Positions 31,353 through 42,734 of a stretch of 64,000 nucleotides of DNA are shown here, in pieces; within the stretch, counting starts at the first letter, position 1; each line of letters starts with the position of its first letter. The position numbers and the translations under genes were made by a program. The stretch is from Caballeronia temeraria (GTDB lineage: Bacteria > Pseudomonadota > Gammaproteobacteria > Burkholderiales > Burkholderiaceae): NCBI RefSeq assembly GCF_001544795.2, contig NZ_FCOI02000036.1:1-64000 (forward strand), given 5' to 3'. A model generated the notes under the pieces. The model worked only from the letters and a program-made list of their open reading frames with translations, was not told where the DNA came from and did no database searches.

Positions 31353-34300
31353 CGCTGACGCAGCCACACGCGGCACAGCGACACGAGCTTATCCACATCG
31401 ATGGGTTTGGATATGTAGTCGTCCGCACCCGCTTCGAGACATTTCTGGCGATCGCTCGGCATCGCCTTCGCCGTCAGCGCGATGATCGGCAGACGCGCGT
31501 GCTCCGTGTGCCGGCGGATTTCGGTCATCGCGGTGAGGCCGTCCATCTCGGGCATCATGATGTCCATCAGCACGAGGTCGATATCGCTGCGGCGCGCGAG
31601 CGCTTCGAGCGCTTCGCGTCCGTTGCGCGCGATTTCGAGCGTGGCGCCGAGCGGCTCGATCACACGCGACAGCGCGAAGATGTTGCGCACGTCGTCTTCG
31701 GCGAGCAGGATCGTGCGGCCCTCGAACACGTCGTCGCGCTGGCGCGCCGCGCGCAGCATGCGCTGCTGCTCGGGCGGCAACGCGCTCTCGACGCTATGCA
31801 GGAACAGCGTCACTTCATCGAGAAGGCGCTCCGGCGACTTCGCTCCCTTGATGATGATCGATTTCGAATAGCGGCGCAGGCGCTGCTCTTCTTCCTGCGA
31901 CAGCAGGCGCCCCGTATAAACGATGACCGGCGGCGATGCGTGCCCGCCACCCGTCGACACGCGTTCGAGCAGCTCGTAGCCGGAGCCGTCGGGCAGCGCG
32001 AGATCCATCACGACGCAATCGAACGGCACGCGCTGCATTTCCTCGATGGCCTCCGCGATCGATCCCGCCTCGACGATGCCGACCGTCTCGCTCGCGAGCA
32101 GCGCGTGGATGCTCTGGCGCAGCGCCGGATCGTCCTCGACGACGAGCACGCGGCGCGTGCCCTGCGCCGAGCGCGCTTCGAGCTTGCGGATCGCGTGAGC
32201 GAGCTCCTCGCGCGCGCCCGGTTTCAGCGTGTAGCCGATCGCGCCGAGATGCAGCGCGACATCGGCGTGATCAGTGGCGGAAACGATGTGGATCGGGATA
32301 TGACGCGTGAGCGGATCGTGCTTGAGCCATTCGAGCACGGTGAGACCGGACTGATCCGGCAGGCCGATGTCGAGCAGAATGCCGTTCGGCTGCAACGAGC
32401 GCGCCAGTTCGACGCCCTGCGTGGCGGTCGCCGCGTGCACGCAGTCGAAGTCGAGTTCGTGCGCGAGATCGTAGAGGATGTGCGCGAACGGCTGATCGTC
32501 CTCGATGGCGAGAATCACGCGGTCCGGTCGCTTGCGGTCGGCGCGATCGTCGGGAATGGCGATCGGCTCGGGACTGACGACGGGCGATGGAACCGGCGGC
32601 ACGTACGCGGGCGCGGGCGCGGACACCGCAACCGGCTGCGGCTGGCTGGCCTGCGCGATCGTGTCGAGCTTCGCCGTGACCGTGCCTTCGCGCGCCGCGA
32701 TCGGCAACGTCACGGAAAACACGCTGCCCTGCCCGAGTTCGCTCGACACCGCAACCGAGCCGCCGAGCAGACGCGAAAACTCGCGCGAAATCGACAACCC
32801 GAGGCCGCTGCCGCCATATTTTCGGCTCGTGGTGCCGTCGGCTTGCTGGAACGCGCGGAAGATCATGTCCTGCTTTTCGCGCGCGATGCCGATGCCCGTG
32901 TCGCGGACATCGAAACGCAGCGCGTTGTCGCCTGCGCGCTCGACGGCGACCGTCACGCGGCCGCGCTCGGTGAACTTGAACGCGTTCGACAGCAGATTGC
33001 GCAGCACCTGCAACAGCCGCTGGCTGTCCGTGACGAAATACTGCGGCACGTTCTCGCCGTGCGCGGTGACGAATTCGACGCCCTTGCTCCCGGCCACCGG
33101 CGCGAACGACTGCTGCAGCGTCTGCAGGATCGAATCGACGGAAACGGGCGCGAACTGCACGTCCATCTGTCCGGCTTCGACCTTGGACAAATCGAGAATA
33201 TCGTTGATGAGCGAAAGCAGGTCGCTGTTCGACGAATGGATCGTCGCGGCGTAACGCACCTGTTCATCGCTCAGATTGCCCGGCTTGTTGTCCTGCAAAA
33301 GCTTCGCGAGGATCAGCGAGCTGTTGAGCGGCGTGCGCAGTTCGTGCGACATGTTCGCGAGGAATTCCGACTTGTACTGGCTCGCGCGCTCCATTTCCAG
33401 CGCGTTCGCGGTCAATTCCTGCTGCGCCTGCAAAAGCTCGGCCTTCTGCCGCTCCAGATGCTGCGTGTGCTCTTCGAGCTGCACATTGGTCTGTTCGAGC
33501 TCGGCCTGCTGCTGTTCGAGCCGCGCCTGCGAATCCTGCAGCGCGCGGCCGCGCTCCTCCAGTTCCTCGTTCGACACGCGCAGTTCTTCCTGCTGCACCT
33601 GCAATTCCTCGCTCTGACGCTGCGTTTCTTCGAGCAGTTCAACGAGACGCGCACGATAACGCGACGAGCGCATCGCCATGCCGATCGGCTCCGACGCCAT
33701 ATCGAGCAGCGCGCGGGCATCGTCGAAATGGCCTTCGCGGCCGACGAAACCGAGCTCGATCGCGCCCGCGACCTCGCCATCGGCAAAGAGCGGCGCGATC
33801 ACGACGCGCGACGCCGCCGCCGACCCGAGCGCCGAACCCGCCTTCAGATAATGCGACGCAGCGTCGCGCAATTCGAGCACGCGCCCTTCCTCGACCGCCT
33901 GACCGACGAGCCCTTCTCCGCGCGCGATCCGCGCAGGCGCGCTGCCGTCGTCGGGCAGCGCCCACGCCGCGACGCGCACGAGCGCATCGCCGTCGAGCGC
34001 GTAGACGACGCCGACTTTCGCGTTCACGTACGGAATGATCGAACGCAGGATGCTCACGCCGATCGAAGCCGGAGACTGCTCGCCGCGCAATTTGACGCCG
34101 AGTTGCACGATGCCCTGTTGCAGCCAGGTCGTGCGTTGTACGGCAAGCCGCGATTTGATATATAGATGCGCCACGGCCGCGAGCACGAGCAGGACGACGA
34201 CGCCCATCGCGCGATTGATTTGCAGCACTTCGCGGGTCGTATTCGGATCGGCGGCGCCGAGTGCGTATCCTGCGATCATGAGGACGGCCGATACGACCGC

Positions 34301-34477
34301 CGTGACGAGCGGCACCGCGGGGCGATCGGCCCAGACGCAGAGCACGACGGGCAGCACGTAGAACACCCAGATCGCGACGCGCATCGGCGTGAGCGCGTCG
34401 ATGCAGAACACGACGGCGAGCGCGATCGCGATGGCGAGGTAAATCCAGGTGCTCAGGTTTCGAGTGTCTTGGGGCAT
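31349..34477 (-). CDS. Membrane hybrid histidine kinase with GAF domain and three receivers
   Basis: The 1042-residue protein has five or so N-terminal membrane helices (residues about 10-105), a GAF-type domain (about 130-265), a long Gln/Glu-rich coiled coil (270-365), HisKA with His near 376 (M-S-H-E-L-R-T-P-L-N) and HATPase_c (480-610). A proline-rich linker and three receivers follow, starting near 650, 774 and 921, with phosphoacceptor contexts L-L-D-I-G-L-P, V-M-D-L-A-L-P and L-M-D-I-M-M-P. No Hpt domain is present. It heads the operon with cheR, cheB and the receiver-kinase gene and is likely the main sensor. GAF and membrane input ligands are unknown. Confidence 0.92.
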   Translation of the reverse strand: MPQDTRNLSTWIYLAIAIALAVVFCIDALTPMRVAIWVFYVLPVVLCVWADRPAVPLVTAVVSAVLMIAGYALGAADPNTTREVLQINRAMGVVVLLVLAAVAHLYIKSRLAVQRTTWLQQGIVQLGVKLRGEQSPASIGVSILRSIIPYVNAKVGVVYALDGDALVRVAAWALPDDGSAPARIARGEGLVGQAVEEGRVLELRDAASHYLKAGSALGSAAASRVVIAPLFADGEVAGAIELGFVGREGHFDDARALLDMASEPIGMAMRSSRYRARLVELLEETQRQSEELQVQQEELRVSNEELEERGRALQDSQARLEQQQAELEQTNVQLEEHTQHLERQKAELLQAQQELTANALEMERASQYKSEFLANMSHELRTPLNSSLILAKLLQDNKPGNLSDEQVRYAATIHSSNSDLLSLINDILDLSKVEAGQMDVQFAPVSVDSILQTLQQSFAPVAGSKGVEFVTAHGENVPQYFVTDSQRLLQVLRNLLSNAFKFTERGRVTVAVERAGDNALRFDVRDTGIGIAREKQDMIFRAFQQADGTTSRKYGGSGLGLSISREFSRLLGGSVAVSSELGQGSVFSVTLPIAAREGTVTAKLDTIAQASQPQPVAVSAPAPAYVPPVPSPVVSPEPIAIPDDRADRKRPDRVILAIEDDQPFAHILYDLAHELDFDCVHAATATQGVELARSLQPNGILLDIGLPDQSGLTVLEWLKHDPLTRHIPIHIVSATDHADVALHLGAIGYTLKPGAREELAHAIRKLEARSAQGTRRVLVVEDDPALRQSIHALLASETVGIVEAGSIAEAIEEMQRVPFDCVVMDLALPDGSGYELLERVSTGGGHASPPVIVYTGRLLSQEEEQRLRRYSKSIIIKGAKSPERLLDEVTLFLHSVESALPPEQQRMLRAARQRDDVFEGRTILLAEDDVRNIFALSRVIEPLGATLEIARNGREALEALARRSDIDLVLMDIMMPEMDGLTAMTEIRRHTEHARLPIIALTAKAMPSDRQKCLEAGADDYISKPIDVDKLVSLCRVWLRQR

Positions 34478-34638
34478 CGTTTACCGGTTGTGTTCATGTT
34501 TTGCGCGGGCCGTCGCCCGCAGCAGGCACGGACCTTAGCATGCGGCGCAGGGCCTTGCCACATAAGCCTTTGCAGCCGATCCGCGCGTGGCAGTTGTTAC
34601 GAAATACCGCTGCATAAAGCATTTTCAACGAGGTAAGA

Positions 34639-35649
34639 ATGACTGATTTTTCCGGCTCTCGCGTGCTCGTCACGGGCGCTACGGGGTTCGTCGGCTCCGC
34701 GGTCGCGCGGCTCGCCATCGAACGCGGTTTCGACGTGCGCGTGCTCGTGCGCAAGACCAGCCCGCGCAAGAATGTCGAATCGCTGAACGCGGAGATCGTC
34801 GTCGGCGACATGCGCGACGAAGCGTCGATGCGCGCCGCGCTCAAGGGCGTGCGCTTCCTGTTCCACGTCGCCGCCGACTACCGCATCTGGGCGCCGGACC
34901 CGAGCGAGATCGAGCGCGCGAACCTCGACGGCACCGAAGCGACGATGCGCGCGGCGCTGGCCGAAGGCGTCGAACGTATCGTGTATACCAGCAGCGTCGC
35001 GACGCTCAAGGTGACGAGTTCGGGCGCGATCGTCGACGAGACGAAGCCTTCGGATGCGCAGAGCACCATCGGCGCGTACAAGCGCAGCAAGGTGCTCGCC
35101 GAGCGCGCGGTCGAGCGGATGGTCGCGCAGAACGCGCTGCCCGCGGTGATCGTGAATCCGTCGACGCCGATCGGCCCGCGCGACGTGCGCCCGACGCCGA
35201 CCGGGCGCATCATCGTCGAAGCGGCGACGGGCAAGATTCCGGCGTTTGTCGATACGGGCCTCAATCTGGTGCACGTCGACGACGTCGCGAACGGGCACTT
35301 TCTCGCGCTCGAACGCGGGAAGATCGGCGAACGGTATATCTTGGGCGGCGAGAACCTGCCCTTGCAGCAGATGCTCGCGGACATCGCCGGGTTCGTCGGG
35401 CGCAAGCCGCCGACCATCAGGCTGCCGCGCGGGCCGCTTTATCCCGTCGCCATCGGCGCGGAGCTGTTCGCGAAGTTCAGCGGCAAGGAGCCGATGGTGA
35501 CCGTCGATGCACTGCGCATGTCGAAGAACAAGATGTATTTCACGTCGGCGAAGGCCGAGCGCGAGCTTGGGTACAGCGCGCGGCCGTACGCGCAGGGGTT
35601 GAAGGACGCGCTGGACTGGTTCCGGGCGAATGGTTATCTCGCTGGATGA
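34639..35649 (+). CDS. hpnA: Hopanoid-associated sugar epimerase HpnA
   Basis: The 336-residue protein is an extended short-chain dehydrogenase of the HpnA family, with the NAD(P) motif T-G-A-T-G-F-V-G-S at residues 12-20 and catalytic Y-K-R-S-K (the Y-x3-K of the family) near residue 147. It is thought to act on the sugar part of hopanoid side chains, although its exact reaction is not settled. It is divergent from the hybrid kinase gene, with 161 bp between. It is the first of several hopanoid genes scattered over the next 23 kb. The ATG at 34639 follows AACGAGGTAAG, a fair ribosome-binding site. Confidence 0.9.
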   Translation: MTDFSGSRVLVTGATGFVGSAVARLAIERGFDVRVLVRKTSPRKNVESLNAEIVVGDMRDEASMRAALKGVRFLFHVAADYRIWAPDPSEIERANLDGTEATMRAALAEGVERIVYTSSVATLKVTSSGAIVDETKPSDAQSTIGAYKRSKVLAERAVERMVAQNALPAVIVNPSTPIGPRDVRPTPTGRIIVEAATGKIPAFVDTGLNLVHVDDVANGHFLALERGKIGERYILGGENLPLQQMLADIAGFVGRKPPTIRLPRGPLYPVAIGAELFAKFSGKEPMVTVDALRMSKNKMYFTSAKAERELGYSARPYAQGLKDALDWFRANGYLAG

Positions 35650-35708
35650 AGCGCGAAATCATTGCGTGAAACGTTCCTGCCGCCGCAACGACCCTGCGAC
35701 ACGACAAC

Positions 35709-35720
35709 TCTTGTATAAGA
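35709..35720. promoter_or_regulatory. Palindromic candidate operator upstream of icd
   Basis: TCTTGTATAAGA is a near-perfect 12-bp palindrome (10 of 12 bases) in an AT-rich patch 174 bp upstream of icd. It resembles TCTTATATAAGA-type boxes that I recall upstream of TCA-cycle genes in beta-proteobacteria. A further inverted pair GACTT/AAGTC follows at 35720-35738. Confidence 0.4.
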
Positions 35721-35893
35721 CTTGAAAAAACTTAAGTCATTGATATAGCACGAAAAACGTCCGTTTTGGCCATGTTCGCAAGCCGAAATTCACACGCGCA
35801 CCCCGCAAAATCAGGCAGAATAGCGGTTTGTTGCCGGAGGGGTGACGAGGCCGGCGGTTTTTTCCAACCTGTTTTCGGATGTCGAGACAAGCG

Positions 35894-38140
<2,247 letters not shown>

Positions 38141-38172
38141 GGCCGCACGGGCGCGTCATGCGCGCCCCGACG

Positions 38173-38208
38173 AACCGGCATCTCTTCGGAGATGCCGGTT
38201 TTGTTTTT
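38173..38208 (+). terminator. Rho-independent terminator of icd
   Basis: A perfect 12-bp stem (38173-38184 with 38189-38200) with a TTCG tetraloop is followed by TTGTTTTT. It lies 32 bp after the icd stop. Confidence 0.92.
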
Positions 38209-38338
38209 GGACCGACGAAAATCTGTCGTGTAATCCGCACGTTCGGTGCAATTGGTTACAACCTGTGCCGACCTCGCCAAATTCGAGCGGGTAGAATCGT
38301 TGCCTCGCCGCCCGCTTGCCTGACACAGACACACTCGC

Positions 38339-38884
38339 ATGAATCTACAAGACCAGCTCGGCGCGCTGGAGTCGAGCCTCGATACGCTCCTTCAGACCGC
38401 TGCCGCATCTGCCCGCTCATCCGCCGCCGCTTCATCCGCCGAATCGATCGAAGCTGCATCGGCGCCCGCTTTGGTTTCGCCGGACGAACCGCCCGCATTG
38501 GGCGGCGCGCCGCATCCCGATGATTCCGCCGCGCCCGCCGAACCGCCCGGACTGAACGAGCCGCCGACGCTCGTCGTGTCGCGCCCGGACCGCGACGTGG
38601 TCGAAATGACGATCGCGGGCAAAACGGTGAAGTTGAGCCCGGAAGGGGTGGCGGAGCTGATCGAGCAGTTGTCGAACGTGCGCGCGTCGATGACGCCGGA
38701 TCAGCCGGCGGGCATCCCGCCCGGTTGGCGCTTCGCCGCCACGAAGAATCCCGTCATGGCGACGCAGAAATACGCGAACGGCGACCGCCTGCTGGTGATG
38801 CGTCACGCCGGGCACGGCTGGGTGCCGTTCACGTTTTCGCCGAACATGGTCATCGAGCTGTATGCCATGTTGACGAAAAAGTAA
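38339..38884 (+). CDS. Conserved hypothetical protein with low-complexity N-terminal half
   Basis: The product is 181 residues. The first 20 form an amphipathic helix (L-Q-D-Q-L-G-A-L-E-S-S-L-D-T). Residues 22-80 are an Ala/Ser/Pro-rich disordered stretch. Residues 80-181 form a compact domain (V-E-M-T-I-A-G-K-T-V-K-L-S, W-R-F-A-A-T-K-N-P-V-M-A-T-Q-K-Y, M-R-H-A-G-H-G-W-V-P-F-T-F). No family is recognised, and there is no signal peptide or membrane helix. It lies between icd and the convergent hpnB, 14 bp from the hpnB stop. Confidence 0.7.
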   Translation: MNLQDQLGALESSLDTLLQTAAASARSSAAASSAESIEAASAPALVSPDEPPALGGAPHPDDSAAPAEPPGLNEPPTLVVSRPDRDVVEMTIAGKTVKLSPEGVAELIEQLSNVRASMTPDQPAGIPPGWRFAATKNPVMATQKYANGDRLLVMRHAGHGWVPFTFSPNMVIELYAMLTKK

Positions 38885-38898
38885 GCGCGCGCGCTGCT

Positions 38899-40101
38899 TT
38901 ACGAGCCTTCCTGAGTCGGCGCCTGCACGCGCGCCTTCCATTGCCCGCCCTTTCCGCTCCAGTAACGCACGGCCGAGCCGATCGTCGCGCTCACATAGAA
39001 CAGGGCGACGAGCGGCAAAAGCGGCGCCCACAAGAGCGATCGACGGTAATAGCGCAGCATCGGACCATAGGCGATGCACATGACCGCCCACGCCGCACAG
39101 GCGGGCCACGCGCGCGCGCCGTACGCGAGCGCGAGCAGCGGCGGCGCCAGATAGATCACCGCCATGCCGAGCACGGTTCCGGCGAGCAGCAGCGGCGAAT
39201 AACGCAATTGCGTGAAAGCCGTGCGGGCGATCATGTTCCAGACATCGCGCCAGCTGTCGTACGGACGCAGCGATTCGCTGCGCTCAGCGAGATCGAGGCG
39301 GATCGGACGCGCAACACTACGTCCCGCGCGGTGCTTGATGCGCGCGGCGAGACTGCAATCGTCGATCAGTTCCTGCCGGATCGATTCGATCCCGCCCGCC
39401 TCCACGAGCGCCGAGCGGCGCACGAGCATGCAGCCGCCCGCCGCGCCCGCGGTCTGCTTCTTGACGTCGTTGACCCACGCGAACGGATAGAGCTTCGCGA
39501 AAAAGAACACGAACGCGGGAATCAGCGCCTTCTCCCAAAGCGAATCGCAGCGCAGGCGGACCATCAGCGACACCAGATCGCGGTCTTCGAGAATCGTGCG
39601 CGCGACGAGTTGCGTCGCGGCATCGGCCGGATGGTGGATGTCGGCGTCCGTCAGAAGCAGGAATTCGGCGGGCAGGCCGAGCTTGTCGATCGCCTCGATG
39701 CCCTGCGACTGCGCCCACACCTTGCCCGACCAGCCCGGCGGCAACGGCTGCGCGGTCAGCACGGTCAGGCGCTCTTCGAGCCCGAGATCGCGCGCGGCGG
39801 CGAGCGCGACCTGGGCGGTGCCGTCGGTGCTGTGATCATCGACGACGATCACATGGAACGCGCCCGCATAGTCTTGCCTGAGCAGCGAGCCGACCGCCCG
39901 CCCGATGACATCGGCCTCGTTGCGCGCCGGCACGACGGCCACGAGCGCGGGCCATGCGCCGCGCCGCGCGATTTCGGCGGTGCCGACGGCGTGGATCGTC
40001 GTAGCGGAGAGCGCCGGCGCGGGTTCCGCGCGCCAGAAGCCGCCGCGGGCAACCAGCAGCACGATCCAGATCAAAAAAGACAGCCAGGCGATCAGTAGCA
40101 T
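38899..40101 (-). CDS. hpnB: Hopanoid biosynthesis-associated glycosyltransferase HpnB
   Basis: This is a membrane-anchored family 2 glycosyltransferase. It has an N-terminal helix (M-L-L-I-A-W-L-S-F-L-I-W-I-V-L-L), a GT2 domain with V-V-P-A-R-N-E-A-D-V, V-V-D-D-H-S-T-D-G-T and L-T-D-A-D-I-H-H, and three or so C-terminal membrane helices. HpnB is a conserved member of hopanoid loci, thought to modify hopanoid head groups; direct proof is limited. I chose the ATG at 40101 (400 residues). The in-frame ATG at 40179 would add a positively charged extension, and neither has a clear Shine-Dalgarno. It is divergent from ispH. Confidence 0.85.
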   Translation of the reverse strand: MLLIAWLSFLIWIVLLVARGGFWRAEPAPALSATTIHAVGTAEIARRGAWPALVAVVPARNEADVIGRAVGSLLRQDYAGAFHVIVVDDHSTDGTAQVALAAARDLGLEERLTVLTAQPLPPGWSGKVWAQSQGIEAIDKLGLPAEFLLLTDADIHHPADAATQLVARTILEDRDLVSLMVRLRCDSLWEKALIPAFVFFFAKLYPFAWVNDVKKQTAGAAGGCMLVRRSALVEAGGIESIRQELIDDCSLAARIKHRAGRSVARPIRLDLAERSESLRPYDSWRDVWNMIARTAFTQLRYSPLLLAGTVLGMAVIYLAPPLLALAYGARAWPACAAWAVMCIAYGPMLRYYRRSLLWAPLLPLVALFYVSATIGSAVRYWSGKGGQWKARVQAPTQEGS

Positions 40102-40535
40102 GGAATAAACGATTAATTTTTCGAGAAGACAGGGCGCACCCGCACGCGGGCGAGACAGGGCGTTGCGCGGAAAATACACGGACGGGACAGCGCGACGGGC
40201 TTGTCCAAAGGGCCAGCCAGCATGGCGGCGCGGGCGTCAGCCTTGACGCGCGCGGTCCGAGGCGACCGATAGTTTACTGGGTTCTGCAAATCGCCGTATT
40301 TGCACGCGCTGCGCCGTTTCGGTCATCGAAGCCGGCATTGAGCACCCAAAAAGGGAAAGCGTTAGAATACGCGGTCAACTTCGGCGCGCGGACCGACACA
40401 ATCGTGTCTTTTTTCCGGTCTGCTTTCCCGGCGCTTTCCTGACGTTTTCGAGAACGTCGCGAGGCGGTCATCGGGAAGGCGAGAGCTTCGCGCCGGCTAA
40501 CCCCGAAACCCGCGTCAGTCGGAGTTCGTTCGAAT
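40102..40535. other. Divergent intergenic region between hpnB and ispH
   Basis: About 430 bp holding the promoters of both genes. A TAGAAT hexamer at 40363-40368, with TTGAGC 19 bp upstream (40338-40343), is a weak sigma-70 candidate for ispH. A minus-strand 90-codon frame here has no coding support. Confidence 0.45.
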
Positions 40536-41498
40536 ATGCGTATCATCCTTGCTCAACCCCGCGGCTTTTGTGCGGGTGTGGTCCGTGCGATCGAAATCGT
40601 CGATCGGGCCCTCGAACGGCATGGCTCACCGGTCTACGTGCGTCACGAGATCGTTCATAACCGTCATGTCGTCGACAACTTGCGCAGCAAGGGCGCACGG
40701 TTTGTCGAAGAACTCGATGAAGTGCCGCACGGCGCGGTCGCTATCTTTAGCGCGCACGGCGTCGCGCAGAGCGTCGAGCGAGATGCAGAGACGCGCGGCC
40801 TCGACGTGCTGGACGCAACTTGCCCGCTCGTCACGAAGGTTCATGTGCAGGGACGCCAGTATGTATCGCAGGGACGCACGCTGATTCTGATCGGCCACGC
40901 AGGCCATCCGGAAGTCGAAGGCACGATCGGGCAGATTCCCGGCGAAGTCGTGCTGGTGCAGAGCGAAGCCGAAGTCGAGACGATGACGCTCGCGCCCGAC
41001 ACGCCCGTCGCCTACGTCACGCAGACCACGCTTTCGGTCGATGACACACGCGGCATCATCGACGCCTTGCAGCGCCGCTTCACGGATATCGTCGGCCCGG
41101 ACACGCGCGACATCTGTTACGCGACGCAAAACCGGCAGGCCGCCGTGCGCGAGCTGTCGCGTGAAGTGGACGTGCTGCTCGTGGTGGGCGCCACCAACAG
41201 TTCCAATTCGAATCGTCTGCGGGAGATCGGCGCCGAGAGCGGCGTACCGAGCTACCTCGTCGCGGACGGTTCGGAGATCAGGCCGGAATGGTTTGCCAAT
41301 GTGCAGACGGTCGGCATCACGGCGGGCGCTTCGGCGCCCGAGGAAATGGTCAAACATGTGATCGATGCCCTGCGCGCCTTCGGACACGTCGAAGTCACGA
41401 CGATGAACGGCCGCGAGGAAAAGGTCGAATTCAAACTCCCCGCGAAGCTCACTCAGCCGGTCGCCGCCGTTGCGGCAACCGCGGTTCGCGAAGAATAA
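40536..41498 (+). CDS. ispH: 4-hydroxy-3-methylbut-2-enyl diphosphate reductase IspH
   Basis: IspH (LytB) is the [4Fe-4S] enzyme that makes IPP and DMAPP in the last step of the MEP pathway. The 320-residue protein has the cluster cysteines in R-G-F-C-A-G-V (Cys12), D-A-T-C-P-L-V-T-K-V-H and D-I-C-Y-A-T-Q-N-R-Q, plus E-E-M-V-K and the S-N-S-N-R motif. It lies 13 bp before hpnH on the same strand, so it probably feeds isoprenoid supply to hopanoid synthesis. In Burkholderia a second ispH next to fkpB is usual; if so here, this is the hopanoid-linked paralogue, which is inference. Confidence 0.95.
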   Translation: MRIILAQPRGFCAGVVRAIEIVDRALERHGSPVYVRHEIVHNRHVVDNLRSKGARFVEELDEVPHGAVAIFSAHGVAQSVERDAETRGLDVLDATCPLVTKVHVQGRQYVSQGRTLILIGHAGHPEVEGTIGQIPGEVVLVQSEAEVETMTLAPDTPVAYVTQTTLSVDDTRGIIDALQRRFTDIVGPDTRDICYATQNRQAAVRELSREVDVLLVVGATNSSNSNRLREIGAESGVPSYLVADGSEIRPEWFANVQTVGITAGASAPEEMVKHVIDALRAFGHVEVTTMNGREEKVEFKLPAKLTQPVAAVAATAVREE

Positions 41499-41511
41499 GG
41501 AGAGGACGCAA

Positions 41512-42666
41512 TTGTCTATCCCGATGCTCCAGAAGGCGCGCGTTGGCGCCTATATCTTCAAGCAGCACCTGACGGGCACCAAGCGTTACCCGCTCGCGCT
41601 GATGCTGGAACCGCTGTTTCGCTGCAATCTGGCCTGTAACGGCTGCGGCAAGATCGACTATCCGGATCCGATCCTGAACCAGCGCCTGTCGCTGCAGGAA
41701 TGTCTCGAAGCCGTCGACGAGTGCGGCGCGCCGGTCGTGTCGATCGCGGGTGGCGAGCCGTTGCTGCACAAGGAAATGCCCCAGATCGTGAAGGCCATCA
41801 TGGCGCGCAAGAAGTTCGTGTATCTCTGCACGAACGCGTTGCTCATGGAAAAGAAGATGGACGATTACGAGCCGAGCCCGTACTTCGTCTGGTCCGTGCA
41901 CCTCGACGGCGACCGCGAAGCGCACGATCACTCGGTGTCGCAATCGGGTACGTACGACAAGGCTGTCGCGGCCATCAAGGAAGCGAAGCGCCGCGGCTTT
42001 CGCGTGAACATCAACTGCACGCTGTTCAACGACGCCGAACCGGAACGCGTCGCGAAGTTCTTCGATACGCTCGGTCCCATTGGCGTCGATGGCATCACGG
42101 TTTCGCCGGGTTATGCCTACGAGCGCGCGCCGGATCAGCAGCACTTCCTGAACCGCGAAAAGACCAAGAACCTGTTCCGCGAAATCTTCAAGCGCGGCAA
42201 CAATGGCAAGAACTGGTCGTTCAGCCAGTCGACGCTGTTCCTCGACTTCCTCGCGGGCAACCAGACGTATCAATGCACGCCGTGGGGCAATCCGGCGCGC
42301 ACGGTGTTCGGCTGGCAGAAGCCGTGCTATCTGGTCGGCGAAGGTTACGTGAAGACCTTCAAGGAACTGATGGAAACCACCGACTGGGACAAGTACGGCA
42401 CGGGCAAGTATGAAAAGTGCGCGGACTGCATGGTCCACTGCGGCTTCGAGGCGACTGCCGTGATGGACACGGTGGCGCATCCGCTGAAGGCTGCGAAGAT
42501 CGCGCTGTCGGGCCCGCGCACGACCGGCGCGTTCGCGAAAGATCTGCCGATCGACAAGCAACGCCCGGCCGAGTACGTGTTCTCGAAGCACGTGGAGATC
42601 AAGCTCGAAGAGATTGGCCGCGCGCAGAAGAACAAGGGCGCGAAGACGGCGGCTGCGGTGAATTGA
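41512..42666 (+). CDS. hpnH: Adenosyl-hopene transferase HpnH (radical SAM)
   Basis: HpnH adds a 5'-deoxyadenosyl group to diploptene, giving adenosylhopane, the first step to C35 hopanoids. The 384-residue protein has the radical SAM motif C-x3-C-x2-C at residues 38, 42 and 45 (F-R-C-N-L-A-C-N-G-C-G-K) and the G-G-E-P-L motif. A C-terminal cysteine group follows (C-A-D-C-M-V-H-C-G). The start is the TTG at 41512, supported by AAGGAGAGG upstream and by alignment to the family N-terminus M-S-I-P; the next ATG is at 41524. It is followed by a strong terminator. Confidence 0.95.
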   Translation: MSIPMLQKARVGAYIFKQHLTGTKRYPLALMLEPLFRCNLACNGCGKIDYPDPILNQRLSLQECLEAVDECGAPVVSIAGGEPLLHKEMPQIVKAIMARKKFVYLCTNALLMEKKMDDYEPSPYFVWSVHLDGDREAHDHSVSQSGTYDKAVAAIKEAKRRGFRVNINCTLFNDAEPERVAKFFDTLGPIGVDGITVSPGYAYERAPDQQHFLNREKTKNLFREIFKRGNNGKNWSFSQSTLFLDFLAGNQTYQCTPWGNPARTVFGWQKPCYLVGEGYVKTFKELMETTDWDKYGTGKYEKCADCMVHCGFEATAVMDTVAHPLKAAKIALSGPRTTGAFAKDLPIDKQRPAEYVFSKHVEIKLEEIGRAQKNKGAKTAAAVN

Positions 42667-42694
42667 GGCGCGTTTTTTGGCGGTAGAAATGTGA

Positions 42695-42727
42695 AAGGCG
42701 GATGGCTCGGGTCATCCGCCTTTTTTG
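42695..42727 (+). terminator. Rho-independent terminator of ispH-hpnH
   Basis: A perfect 10-bp stem (42695-42704 with 42713-42722), 8-nt loop and T-run lie 28 bp after the hpnH stop. Confidence 0.9.
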
Positions 42728-42734
42728 TTTTCGA

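Noticed and set aside
31499..34165. 888-codon plus-strand frame opposite the hybrid kinase
   Set aside because: It is an antisense shadow caused by GC-rich third positions; the minus strand encodes a complete kinase with ordered domains.
34478..34638. Possible riboswitch or small RNA upstream of hpnA
   Set aside because: No conserved riboswitch core or stable hairpin could be seen; it is treated as a plain divergent promoter region.
40274..40546. 90-codon minus-strand frame upstream of ispH
   Set aside because: It overlaps the ispH start and probable promoter and has no coding signature.
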